Below are positions 31,929-40,016 of a stretch of DNA of 42,596 nt, piece by piece. The DNA lies in the NCBI GenBank assembly GCA_022616275.1, contig JAKEFB010000271.1, forward strand, positions 1-42,596, written 5' to 3'. Numbering within the stretch: the first letter of the stretch is position 1; each line of letters begins with the position of its first letter. The stretch comes from Chloroflexota bacterium (GTDB lineage Bacteria > Chloroflexota > Anaerolineae > Promineifilales > Promineifilaceae). The notes under the pieces are model-generated. The model saw only the letters and a list, made by a program, of their open reading frames with translations, did no database searches and had not been told where the DNA came from. The position numbers and the translations under genes are program-made.

Positions 31929-32291
31929 ATGCAAGATTTTCGGCAGTTGCAGGTCTGGCAAAAGAGCCATGCGATTGTCTTGGCGATTTATCAGGCTACG
32001 CAGGCCTTTCCTCCAAGTGAAATGTATGGCTTGACCAATCAACTTCGCCGGTCGAGTACGTCTATTCCGACCAATATTGCCGAAGGGTGCGGCCGCGGCA
32101 GTGACGCCGGCTTTGTTCGTTTTTTGCATTTTGCTGTAGGCTCGGCCAACGAAGTTGAATACCAGCTACTGCTTGCCCATGATATAGGCTACCTGAACCA
32201 GGCAGTTTACCAGCAACTGAATCAGCAAACTGCTGAAATCAAGCGTATGCTCATAGGGCTACTTAAAACACTGAAGATCAATAGCTCATAG
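31929..32291 (+). CDS. Four-helix-bundle protein (S23/IVS type)
   Basis: 120 aa, starting MQDFRQLQVWQKSHAIVLAI, followed by the family signatures LTNQLRRSSTSIPTNIAEG and LHFAVGSANEVEYQLLLAHD. Members occur inside rRNA intervening sequences and as free genes in many phyla; their function is unknown. ATG 31929 is preferred on homology; the ribosome-binding site is weak. The gene is bracketed by two heptad arrays built from related AGCTA-containing words, and its stop lies inside the right-hand array. Confidence 0.9.
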   Translation: MQDFRQLQVWQKSHAIVLAIYQATQAFPPSEMYGLTNQLRRSSTSIPTNIAEGCGRGSDAGFVRFLHFAVGSANEVEYQLLLAHDIGYLNQAVYQQLNQQTAEIKRMLIGLLKTLKINSS

Positions 32292-32323
32292 CTAACAGCT
32301 AACAGCTTATAGCTAACAGCTAT
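32282..32323. repeat. TAGCTAA-type heptad array, right of the S23-like gene
   Basis: Six consecutive 7-nt units: TAGCTCA, TAGCTAA, CAGCTAA, CAGCTTA, TAGCTAA, CAGCTAT. The array contains the stop codons of both flanking convergent genes (TAG 32289-32291 on plus, TAG 32322-32320 on minus). Confidence 0.88.
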
Positions 32324-32943
32324 TTCACCAACTCGTCATACTTGCGGCGGACTTCCCGGATGTCCTCCCAGGTCAGGGCTTTGGGGGAGCCTGGCCCACG
32401 CGTGGGGTTGCGCAACAGGTAGGCGGGGTGGAAGATGGGCATCACCCACCGGCCGTGCCACTCAAACCACTGGCCGCGCAGCTTGGTGATCCCAGACTGC
32501 CCGAGAATGGATTCGCAGGCGGCGTTGCCGGAGAGGAGCATAATGACCGGGTCCACGAAGCGAATCAGCTCCAGCAGGTAGGGCTTGTAGAACTCGATTT
32601 CCTCAGAGGTGGGTTTGCGCAGGGGCTTGCCGCCGTCGCCCGGCGGCAGGCGGAAGACGGCGTTGGTAATGAAGACGTCTTTGGCCGGGTCAAAGTTGGC
32701 CGCCTGCAAAATCTGGTCCAGCAACTGGCCGGACTTGCCGACAAATGGCTTGCCTTGCCGGTCTTCCTCGGTGCCTGGGGCTTCGCCAATAATCATCAAT
32801 TTGGCCTGGGGATTGCCCCGGTAGATGACCATGTTGGTCCCGGCCGGGAACAACGGGTCATCCTCCATCTTGGTCATGGCCTCGACCAGTTCGTCAAACG
32901 TTTCAAACTGCGCCGGCCGCGGGTCAAACAAGCTGAACTGCAT
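32320..32943 (-). CDS. Uracil-DNA glycosylase, family-4-like without Fe-S cysteines
   Basis: 207 aa. Motif 1 is GEAPGTEEDRQGKPFVG (residues 53-69) and motif 2 is HPAYLLRNP (172-180), both typical of family 4 enzymes that remove uracil from DNA. The four cysteines that bind the usual [4Fe-4S] cluster are missing: the N-terminus has no C-x2-C, the segment after ITN reads AVFRLPPGDG where family 4 normally has a Cys before RPP, and the only Cys is C143. GGAGGAA just before ATG 32943 fixes the start. Its TAG stop lies in a heptad array. Confidence 0.85.
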   Translation of the reverse strand: MQFSLFDPRPAQFETFDELVEAMTKMEDDPLFPAGTNMVIYRGNPQAKLMIIGEAPGTEEDRQGKPFVGKSGQLLDQILQAANFDPAKDVFITNAVFRLPPGDGGKPLRKPTSEEIEFYKPYLLELIRFVDPVIMLLSGNAACESILGQSGITKLRGQWFEWHGRWVMPIFHPAYLLRNPTRGPGSPKALTWEDIREVRRKYDELVK

Positions 32944-33059
32944 CGCTCTTCCTCCACATAGCTGGTCTGACAAGCTCAAGCGCGGCCGGGCGGCCGGCCT
33001 GAGCAGTTACAGGCTGCCATTGTAGCGCAATTTATCAATTGGGGCATGAGGCGGGTGGC

Positions 33060-34112
33060 CTAAAAGAGAGCCTTCATCACCTCTTCCAGCTTTTCCGGCG
33101 ACGGCCGCAGCTTTTCTTCGGGTAGATAGGCCAGGGGCGTCTCACCCAGGTTGCTGACCTCGGCCAGAGACGGCCGGGAGTCGTCAAAGTAGATCAGCCC
33201 GGTGATGAACTCCTTGTTTTGTCTGGCCCACTCCAGCCGGTGCAACGCGCCCATCCGGTCGGTGGGGTCGTAATCTTCGTCCAGCTTGCGCAGCCGGATT
33301 ATCGAGCCGTCGTGAAGGGTAACTTCCTTGACTTCGCCTGGCTCGTACTCCTCGATGAGGATTTCTTCTTGTTTGGGCACAAAGCCGGCCGGGATGAAAG
33401 AAATATCGTGCAGCGGGTCTTCGTGCTCCTTGCCCCAGCCGTAGCTCTTGGGCGAGTCGTCGCGGTTGTTGAAGGTGACGCAAGGGCTGATGATGTCCAG
33501 CAGGGCCGTGCCGCGATGGCTGAGGGCAGCTTTCAATAATTCACGTACCTGCTTGGGGTCGCCGGAGAAGGAGCGGGCAACAAAGCCGCAACCGGCAATG
33601 ATCGCTTCCAGGCACAGGTCTTCGGCCGGGAAGAAATTTTTGCCGGCGTATTTCAGCTCCAGCCCTTCGTCGGCCGTGGCCGAGAACTGGCCTTTGGTCA
33701 GGCCGTAGACGCCGTTGTTCTCGACGACGTAGACCAGGCGGACGTTGCGGCGCATCAGATGCTTAAACTGGCCCAGGCCGATGCTGGCCGTGTCGCCGTC
33801 GCCACTGACGCCGAGGGCGATCAGGTGGTGGTTGGCCACCAATGCTCCGGTGCCGACGGAGGGCATCCGGCCGTGTAGGGCGTTAAAGCCGTGGGAGCGG
33901 CCAAGGAAATAGGCCGGCGACTTGCTCGAACAGCCAATGCCGCTCAACTTGATGAGCTGGTGCGGCTTGAGGCTCAACTCATAGGCGACGGTAATAATCT
34001 GGCTGGTAATGGAGTCGTGGCCACAGCCTTTGCAGAGGGTAGACGGCCGGCCTTTATAATCGGCGTACTCCAGGCCAATGGCGTTGCTGCGTTCAGCAGG
34101 TCGGGCGGTCAT
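33060..34112 (-). CDS. 2-oxoacid:ferredoxin oxidoreductase beta subunit (second complex)
   Basis: This TPP-binding beta subunit is 350 aa. The TPP motif is VSGDGDTASIGLGQF, with the N-terminal CKGCGHDS and the later SGIGCSSKS and SPCVTFNN cysteines expected to bind the [4Fe-4S] cluster. ENNGVYGLTKGQFSAT is typical of KorB-like subunits. With the adjacent alpha subunit it oxidatively decarboxylates a 2-oxoacid to acyl-CoA and reduces ferredoxin, or runs the reverse carboxylation. The start overlaps the alpha subunit by 4 nt (ATGA). Last oxidoreductase gene of the cluster. Substrate (2-oxoglutarate, pyruvate or branched-chain) cannot be fixed from motifs alone. Confidence 0.9.
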   Translation of the reverse strand: MTARPAERSNAIGLEYADYKGRPSTLCKGCGHDSITSQIITVAYELSLKPHQLIKLSGIGCSSKSPAYFLGRSHGFNALHGRMPSVGTGALVANHHLIALGVSGDGDTASIGLGQFKHLMRRNVRLVYVVENNGVYGLTKGQFSATADEGLELKYAGKNFFPAEDLCLEAIIAGCGFVARSFSGDPKQVRELLKAALSHRGTALLDIISPCVTFNNRDDSPKSYGWGKEHEDPLHDISFIPAGFVPKQEEILIEEYEPGEVKEVTLHDGSIIRLRKLDEDYDPTDRMGALHRLEWARQNKEFITGLIYFDDSRPSLAEVSNLGETPLAYLPEEKLRPSPEKLEEVMKALF

Positions 34113-35962
34113 CGTGTTTGCTCCTTGTCCAGGATGGCTTCCACCAGCCAGCGCGCCGTCAGCGGCATGCCGTCCAGGTGGGCCAGGGAAATCATTTTGG
34201 TAGCCAGGTCGGGCAGTTCCACAGTCAGAACCTGGTGCATTTGCCCGTCCCGGTTGAGTTCAACCACGTAAACCCGGTCGTAGCAGGCGACGAAGTCGCG
34301 CACTTCGTCGTTGATAGGCAGGGCGCGCAGCCGGAGGAAGCCGGTGGGCAAGCCCTGGGCAGCCAGGCGATGGCGGGCTTCCTCGACGGCCGGCAGGGTG
34401 GAGCCGTAGGCGATAAGGCCGGCGCGGGCTCCGGCCGTTTCCTCAATGACCGGCCGGGGGACCATTTGCCGCGCCGTCTCAAATTTACGGGCCAGACGGA
34501 GCATGTTGGCTTCCCAATCTTCCGGCTTCTCGCTGTAGGCGGCAACTTCGTTGTGGCCGGTGCCACGGGCAAAATAGACGGCCTTGGGGTGTTCGTTGCC
34601 GGGCAGGGTGCGGTAAGTGATACCGTCGCCGTCCAGATCCACGTAGCGGGCAAAGCCCTTCGCCGCTACTTCTTCGGCGGCCAACACTTTGCCCCGCTTA
34701 ATCGGTTCTTTGGGGTACTCAAAAGGATCGGTCAGCCAGTTGTTCATGCCCAGGTCCAGGTCGCTCATGACGAACACCGGCGTCTGCAGCTCCTCGGCCA
34801 GATTAAAAGCGGTGGTGCCAAAGGCGAAGCACTCAGCCACCGTGGCCGGCAGCAGCAAGACGTTTTTGGTGTCGCCGTGGCCCAGGAAGTAGGCAAAGAG
34901 GAGGTCTCCCTGGGAGGTGCGAGTGGGCAGGCCGGTGCTTGGCCCCACGCGTTGAATGTCCCAGATGACGGCCGGGATTTCGGCGAAATAGCCCAGGCCA
35001 ACGAACTCGGCCATCAACGAGATGCCAGGGCCGGAGGTAGCGGTCATGGCCCGCGCCCCGGCCCAGCCGGCGCCGATCACCATCCCGGCCGCGGCCAGTT
35101 CGTCCTCGGCCTGGATGACGACGCACGTCTCCTGGCCCGTTTCCGGGTCGCGGCGCAAACGGGGCAGAAAGCCGCTGAAGGCGTCCACCAGGCTGGTAGA
35201 TGGGGTGATAGGATACCAGGCCACCACAGTCGCCCCGCCAAAAATAGCCCCCAGGGCGGCCGCTTCGTTGCCGGTAATCAGGATTTTGCCCTGGGTCAGG
35301 TTCATCGGCCGGACGGTGTAGGGGTCGCGCTTGTCAATATTCGCGGCCGTCCAGTCGTAAGCCAGGCGGACAACCTGCATGTTTTGCTCGACCAGGCTCT
35401 GGCGGCCGCCGAAGTGGAAGGACAGCGCCTCCTGGACTTTGTCCGGGTCAATGGCCAGCAGTTGGGCAACAGCGCCAACGTAGACCATGTTGGCCAGGTA
35501 GTCGCGGATTTTGCCTTTGACGCCGGCCTCACGCAGGAAGAGATTGACCGGAATGGCGTAGTTGACGACGTCCTGGCGCAGGGGCACGTCGCGCCAGTCG
35601 GCGTTGTAAAGGCAAACGCCGCCGGCCGGTAGATTGGCGATGTCTTCGGCTACCGTATCCTGGTTAAAGGCAACCAGGATTTCAGAGGTATGCCGGCGGG
35701 CGACGAAGCCTTCGTGGCTGACCCGAATGTGGTACCAGGTCGGCAGCCCCTGGATGTTGGAGGGAAAGATATTCTTGCCGTTAACCGGGATACCCATCTT
35801 AAACAGGGCGCGGAGCAGGGTCAGGTTAGAGGTCTGGCTGCCGGTGCCGTTGGCCGTAGCCACGACAAGGGAAAAGTCGTTGACCACCGGCGGCCGCCCG
35901 TTGGCCGGCCGGGTTTCCTCGCGTGGTTGCGTCCGAGAAATGGTTGCTTCCATGAGAGTCAT
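34109..35962 (-). CDS. 2-oxoacid:ferredoxin oxidoreductase gamma-alpha fusion subunit (second complex)
   Basis: 617 aa. The N-terminal ~200 residues form the gamma domain (VVATANGTGSQTSNLTLLRA). The rest is the alpha domain with ITGNEAAALGAIFGGATVVAWYPITPST, the Y-P-I-T-P-S-T motif that contacts substrate and TPP, IQAEDELAAAGMVIGA, ATSGPGISLMAEFVGLG and [20 protein letters not shown]. The domain order gamma-alpha is standard for this subfamily. Either ATG 35962 or ATG 35953 may be the start. The 38-nt space before it is almost entirely a 29-nt palindrome. Confidence 0.9.
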   Translation of the reverse strand: MTLMEATISRTQPREETRPANGRPPVVNDFSLVVATANGTGSQTSNLTLLRALFKMGIPVNGKNIFPSNIQGLPTWYHIRVSHEGFVARRHTSEILVAFNQDTVAEDIANLPAGGVCLYNADWRDVPLRQDVVNYAIPVNLFLREAGVKGKIRDYLANMVYVGAVAQLLAIDPDKVQEALSFHFGGRQSLVEQNMQVVRLAYDWTAANIDKRDPYTVRPMNLTQGKILITGNEAAALGAIFGGATVVAWYPITPSTSLVDAFSGFLPRLRRDPETGQETCVVIQAEDELAAAGMVIGAGWAGARAMTATSGPGISLMAEFVGLGYFAEIPAVIWDIQRVGPSTGLPTRTSQGDLLFAYFLGHGDTKNVLLLPATVAECFAFGTTAFNLAEELQTPVFVMSDLDLGMNNWLTDPFEYPKEPIKRGKVLAAEEVAAKGFARYVDLDGDGITYRTLPGNEHPKAVYFARGTGHNEVAAYSEKPEDWEANMLRLARKFETARQMVPRPVIEETAGARAGLIAYGSTLPAVEEARHRLAAQGLPTGFLRLRALPINDEVRDFVACYDRVYVVELNRDGQMHQVLTVELPDLATKMISLAHLDGMPLTARWLVEAILDKEQTR

Positions 35963-35970
35963 GCCTACAA

Positions 35971-35999
35971 GTAGAGACGTTGCATTGCAACGTCTCTAC
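35971..35999. repeat. 14-bp palindrome GTAGAGACGTTGCA/TGCAACGTCTCTAC
   Basis: A perfect 14-bp inverted repeat around one central base, filling the gap between the two oxidoreductase gene pairs. Very similar GTAGAGACG palindromes are, to my memory, scattered through genomes of cyanobacteria and other phyla as short interspersed palindromes. Confidence 0.9.
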
Positions 36000-36000
36000 C

Positions 36001-37524
36001 TCAATTGATATTTTCCTTCAGATGATGGACCACGTCCCGGAAAGAGAGCACGCCTTGTGGCCGGTTTTCGTCGTCCACCAGCGGCAAGTGGCGGAAGCCG
36101 TGGATGGACATTAGGTGCAGGGCATGCTTGATGGACATCTTGGCGCTCAGGGCGTGGGGGTCCGGGGTCATGTACTGGCCAACCACTGCCTGGGTCAAAT
36201 CCTCCACCTGGCAGGCAACCCGGGTGAGCACGTCACGCTCGGTGAAGATGCCAATCAGCCGGCCGTCCTCGTCGGTTACCAGCAGGCAGCCAATATTGTG
36301 ATTGTTCATCTGGCGGATGGCGTTGGACAGCGTCGTTTGCTTTTCGACGGTAATGGGCGGCTTGGGCTGCAGGACAGCGAGGGACGCGCTGGCCAGGTGG
36401 TCCTGCATGTCGGTCGGCACTTCTCGTTTCTGGTCCAGCTCGTCCACGTAGGCCTCGTCCAGTTCCGGCGATAACTTGCCGGCTACCCGGGCTTCGACGT
36501 CGGCTGAGGGCTTTACTTCCCACAAGTCGGCCGCGCGGTACAGTTTGCCCAAATCGCCGCGCCCTCTTTTGGCAATAGCGTCATTAACCTGGCCCATTAA
36601 TCCCTCGGTGTAAGTCGGACGGCGGACGTCGCGGAAGACGCCCATCAGGGATGGGTGCTCAATACGGCTGAGCAGGTAGGCCAGGTGGGAAGATTCGTTG
36701 TGGGCGTCGTGGACCAACAGCTCCTCTTCGCCGACGCCGTTGCCCAGTTGGACAATTTCCGGCTCAAAGCCGGAACGCAGGCGGATACCCTTGTCCCGGT
36801 TCTTGCCAAAGATCAGTGGCTGTCCATCTTCCAGGAACAGCAAATTGTCGTCCCGAATGGTGCGATCGCTCAGGGAATCCCACTCGGTCGGGTTAAAGAT
36901 GACACAGTTCTGGTAGACCTCGACGAAGGCCGTGCCCTGGTGGGCGGCCGCCAGGGCCAGCGTGTCAGCCAGGTGTTTGACGTGGGCGTCCATTGTCCGA
37001 GCGACGAAGGTAGCCTCGGCGCTGAGAGCTACGGACAGGGGGTTCAGCGGCTGCTCAATGGCCCCCATTGGCGAGGATTTGGTTTTGTGCCCCTGGCGGG
37101 AAGTGGGCGAGTACTGGCCTTTGGTCAGGCCGTAAATGCGGTTGTTAAAGAGTATGATCCGCAGGTTGACGTTGCGGCGGCAGGCGTGCAACAGGTGGTT
37201 GCCGCCAATAGACAGGCCGTCGCCATCGCCGGTGACAACCCAGATGCTCAACTCCGGGTTGGCCACGGCCAGACCGGTGGCCACCGTAGGCGCCCGGCCG
37301 TGGATGCTGTGAATGCCGTAGGTGTTCATGTAGTAGGGGAAACGGCTGGAGCAGCCAATCCCGGAGATGAAGACGATGTTCTCCCGGGGAACGCCCAACT
37401 CCGGCATCACCTTTTGCATCTGGGCCAGGATGGCGTAGTCGCCGCAGCCGGGGCACCAGCGCACTTCCTGGTCGGAAACGAAGTCCTTGCGGGTGAGATT
37501 TAAGGATACGGTTTCGGTAGTCAT
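36001..37524 (-). CDS. korB: 2-oxoacid:ferredoxin oxidoreductase beta subunit fused to a CBS pair (first complex)
   Basis: 507 aa. Residues 1 to about 300 are a KorB-type TPP subunit: RWCPGCGDYAIL, SGIGCSSRFPYYMNTYG, VVTGDGDGLSIGGNH, LFNNRIYGLTKGQYSPTS and QNCVIFNP, including the cluster cysteines. A linker (~300-375) leads to two CBS domains at about 375-507 (ITVEKQTTLSNAIRQMNNHN, GIFTERDVLTRVA, then VGQYMTPDPHALSAKMSIKH and HLPLVDDENRPQGVLSFRDV). Tandem CBS domains bind adenine nucleotides, so this subunit could sense ATP/AMP or NAD(H). Typical KorB proteins are ~300-350 aa and lack this extension. Confidence 0.9.
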   Translation of the reverse strand: MTTETVSLNLTRKDFVSDQEVRWCPGCGDYAILAQMQKVMPELGVPRENIVFISGIGCSSRFPYYMNTYGIHSIHGRAPTVATGLAVANPELSIWVVTGDGDGLSIGGNHLLHACRRNVNLRIILFNNRIYGLTKGQYSPTSRQGHKTKSSPMGAIEQPLNPLSVALSAEATFVARTMDAHVKHLADTLALAAAHQGTAFVEVYQNCVIFNPTEWDSLSDRTIRDDNLLFLEDGQPLIFGKNRDKGIRLRSGFEPEIVQLGNGVGEEELLVHDAHNESSHLAYLLSRIEHPSLMGVFRDVRRPTYTEGLMGQVNDAIAKRGRGDLGKLYRAADLWEVKPSADVEARVAGKLSPELDEAYVDELDQKREVPTDMQDHLASASLAVLQPKPPITVEKQTTLSNAIRQMNNHNIGCLLVTDEDGRLIGIFTERDVLTRVACQVEDLTQAVVGQYMTPDPHALSAKMSIKHALHLMSIHGFRHLPLVDDENRPQGVLSFRDVVHHLKENIN

Positions 37525-37573
37525 AGTTACTCCAAGTGATGAGGACTGAGTCCTCCATCCTCTCGCTCTTGCT

Positions 37574-39439
37574 CTAGCTCAGCTCCATGATCTTCTCGTA
37601 AATCTCGCGGATGGTGAACGGCCGGGCATGCAGCTTGGGGTAGGGCTGGACGTTGATGGCGTAACGGCCGCGCAGCAAAAAGGCCAGTTGGCCGCTGTTG
37701 AGTTCCGGCGTGACAATGCGCTTGTAACGGCTCAGAATGTCGCGCAGGTTGCGCGGGAAGGGGTTGAGGTAACGCAGGTGAGCGTGGGCGACCGATTTCC
37801 CTTCCTGCTGGGCGCGCCGCACGGCCGTGCGGACCGCGCCGTAGGTGCCGCCCCAACTGACCAGCAACAAATCGCCAGCCTTGGGCCCAAAAACTTCCTG
37901 ATCGGGAATGACGTCGGCCAGCGCGGCCACCTTGTGAGCCCGGTCGGTGACCATCCGCTCGTGGTCCTGGGGTGCGTAAGAGACGTTGCCGGTGACAGGC
38001 GCTTTGCTCAGGCCGCCCAGCCGGTGTTCCAGGCCGGCCGTGCCGGGCAGGGCCCACGGCCGGGCCAACGTCATTTCGTCGCGCAGATAGGGCAAGAACG
38101 GTTCCTGGCCGTTGCCGTCCTGGCGCGGCCCCGGATGATTCACGACTATAGGCGCGATGTCGTCAGGGTTGGGGAGAAGCCAGGGTTCGGAACTGTTGGC
38201 CAGGAAGCCTTCAGACAGGTACAGGACAGGCGTCATACCCCGGATAGCCAGCCGCACCGCTTCGATGGCCATGTCAAAACAATCGGCCGGGCTTTGGGGA
38301 GCAACGATAGGAATGGGGCTCTCGCCGTTGCGGCCGAACATGGCCTGCAGCAGATCGGACTGTTCCGTCTTGGTGGGTAGACCGGTGCTGGGACCGCCCC
38401 TCTGAACGTCCACAATGACCATCGGCAGCTCCAGGACAATGGCCAGGTTAATGGCCTCGCTCTTGAGGGCCAGGCCGGGGCCGCTGGTACCGGTGACGGC
38501 GATGGCTCCGCCAAAGGCCGCGCCAATCACCGAGCCTATCGCCGCAATTTCGTCTTCGGCCTGGAAGGTGCGCACGTCGTAGTGGCGCAGCGGGGCCAGG
38601 AAGTGGAGGATGTCGCTGGCCGGGGTAATGGGATAGCTGCCGTAAAAGAGTGACTTGCCGGCCTTCTGGGCAGCCGTTACCAAACCCATTGCCGTGGCTT
38701 CATTGCCCGTGATCTTGCGGTAGACGCCGGGCGGCAGCGCAGCCGGGCGGACCCGGTAGCGCTGGCGGAAGATTTCGGTGTTTTCGCCGTAGTAGTAGCC
38801 CATTTTCAGGGCCTTGGTGTTGGCCTCGATCAGTTCGGGCTTGCCGGTGAATTTCTTATCAATCCAGGCCAGGGTGGTGTCTATCGGCCGGTCGAAGATC
38901 CAGAAGCTCAGGCCCAGGGCAAAGAAGTTCTGGCTGCGGTCCTTGTCCTTGCTGGAAAGCCCCTGGACATCCTTGAGGGCGTCGCGGTTGAGCGAGGTCA
39001 GGGGGACCTGGTGGACCTGGTAGCCGGCCAGGGAGCTATCATCCAGCGGGCTGGTCTCGTAGCCGGCTTTGCGCAGGTTTTGCTGGTTAAAGGCGTCGGT
39101 ATTGACAATGATCGTCCCGCCCTTTTTCAGTTCGGGCAGGCTCTTTTTGAGAGCGGCCGGGTTCATGGCCACCAGCACTTCCGGCTCGTCACCTGGAGTG
39201 AGGATGTCTTCGCTGGAGAACTTCACCTGGAAGCCGCTGACACCGGGCAGTGTACCGGCCGGAGCGCGAATTTCGGCCGGGAAGTCTGGCAGCGTGCTCA
39301 CGTCGTTGCCAAAGACGGCCGAAGTGTTGGTGAATTGGGTGCCGGTAAGCTGCATCCCGTCGCCCGAGTCGCCGGCAAAATGAATGACGATGGAGTCCAG
39401 CTCTTCGATGACTGACTCTTTTTCTTTTACGTCGGACAT
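37574..39439 (-). CDS. korA: 2-oxoglutarate:ferredoxin oxidoreductase gamma-alpha fusion subunit (first complex)
   Basis: 621 aa. The gamma domain starts [20 protein letters not shown], followed by [20 protein letters not shown], the hallmark of KGOR-type KorA. The alpha domain has [91 protein letters not shown] and a C-terminal transketolase-C-like domain. The start is supported by AGAGGT upstream. The gap to korB (50 nt) and the gap to the CBS gene (about 107 nt) carry repeats but no promoter I can identify. The 2-oxoglutarate assignment is from overall KorA likeness. Confidence 0.9.
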   Translation of the reverse strand: MSDVKEKESVIEELDSIVIHFAGDSGDGMQLTGTQFTNTSAVFGNDVSTLPDFPAEIRAPAGTLPGVSGFQVKFSSEDILTPGDEPEVLVAMNPAALKKSLPELKKGGTIIVNTDAFNQQNLRKAGYETSPLDDSSLAGYQVHQVPLTSLNRDALKDVQGLSSKDKDRSQNFFALGLSFWIFDRPIDTTLAWIDKKFTGKPELIEANTKALKMGYYYGENTEIFRQRYRVRPAALPPGVYRKITGNEATAMGLVTAAQKAGKSLFYGSYPITPASDILHFLAPLRHYDVRTFQAEDEIAAIGSVIGAAFGGAIAVTGTSGPGLALKSEAINLAIVLELPMVIVDVQRGGPSTGLPTKTEQSDLLQAMFGRNGESPIPIVAPQSPADCFDMAIEAVRLAIRGMTPVLYLSEGFLANSSEPWLLPNPDDIAPIVVNHPGPRQDGNGQEPFLPYLRDEMTLARPWALPGTAGLEHRLGGLSKAPVTGNVSYAPQDHERMVTDRAHKVAALADVIPDQEVFGPKAGDLLLVSWGGTYGAVRTAVRRAQQEGKSVAHAHLRYLNPFPRNLRDILSRYKRIVTPELNSGQLAFLLRGRYAINVQPYPKLHARPFTIREIYEKIMELS

Positions 39440-39464
39440 AGTACCTCTAATTCTTAGTGTGTAA

Positions 39465-39540
39465 GGAGATTAGAGATTGGCGATTAGAGATTGACAACCA
39501 GAGGTTGCTCACAATCTCCAATCTCTAATCGCCAATCTCC
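39465..39540. repeat. GGAGATT/AGAGATT heptad array with inverted heptad arm
   Basis: The left arm has units GGAGATT, AGAGATT, GGCGATT, AGAGATT (39465-39492). The right arm, read on the other strand, has GGAGATT, GGCGATT, AGAGATT, GGAGATT. GGCGATTAGAGATTG (39479-39493) pairs perfectly with 39519-39533. It fills the gap between the CBS gene and korA inside an apparent operon. Confidence 0.88.
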
Positions 39541-39546
39541 GCTTCA

Positions 39547-40014
39547 TCACCCACCCTCCACCTTCTCCGGGATCTGGTCCGGGCGGGGGGGCAGGTTCAA
39601 AATCTCGATCGGGTAACGGGCAGCCAGGTAATTGATAATCGCCTGGTGGGTCATATTGCCGACGATGGCCCCGGAGGAATCCACGGCCGGCAGGTTGCGG
39701 AAATGCCGCTCGTCCATTAACCACAACGCTTCGGCGGCCGGGGCGTCTGGGCTGATGGTAATGGGGCTGGAGGTCATGACGGTGTCTACCGGCCCGCTCC
39801 AGGTTTGGGGTGCGGTGACCACTTTGCGCAGCACGTCCCGGTCGGTGAGAATGCCGATCAGGTGGTTATCCTGGGTCACCAGGCAGACGTTGACCCCCTT
39901 TTCGCGCATGAGAGCGACCACGTCCCGCACCGGTGTGCCACTGGCCGCCTGGCAAAAGCTCGACAAATCGAGGTGGGATACCTGTTCAGTGTGCAAAACT
40001 TCTTTTAAGCTCAT
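39547..40014 (-). CDS. Stand-alone tandem CBS-domain protein
   Basis: 155 aa. Two CBS domains: residues ~13-72 (GTPVRDVVALMREKGVNVCL, then LIGILTDRDVLRKVV) and ~78-140 (VMTSSPITISPDAPAAEALW, FRNLPAVDSSGAIVGNMTHQ). Such Bateman modules bind adenosine nucleotides. It starts 2 nt after the GntR stop and precedes korA, which suggests it regulates the oxidoreductases, possibly together with the CBS pair fused to korB. Confidence 0.9.
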   Translation of the reverse strand: MSLKEVLHTEQVSHLDLSSFCQAASGTPVRDVVALMREKGVNVCLVTQDNHLIGILTDRDVLRKVVTAPQTWSGPVDTVMTSSPITISPDAPAAEALWLMDERHFRNLPAVDSSGAIVGNMTHQAIINYLAARYPIEILNLPPRPDQIPEKVEGG

Positions 40015-40016
40015 GC

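Noticed and set aside
32974-33004. Terminator between the second KorB and the uracil glycosylase
   Set aside because: GCTCA/TGAGC arms and GGCCG words allow a GC-rich fold, but no T-tract follows on the minus strand. The evidence is too weak to list.
34118-35632. 504-codon open frame on the plus strand
   Set aside because: Antisense to the well-supported gamma-alpha oxidoreductase subunit; its translation is low-complexity and matches no family.
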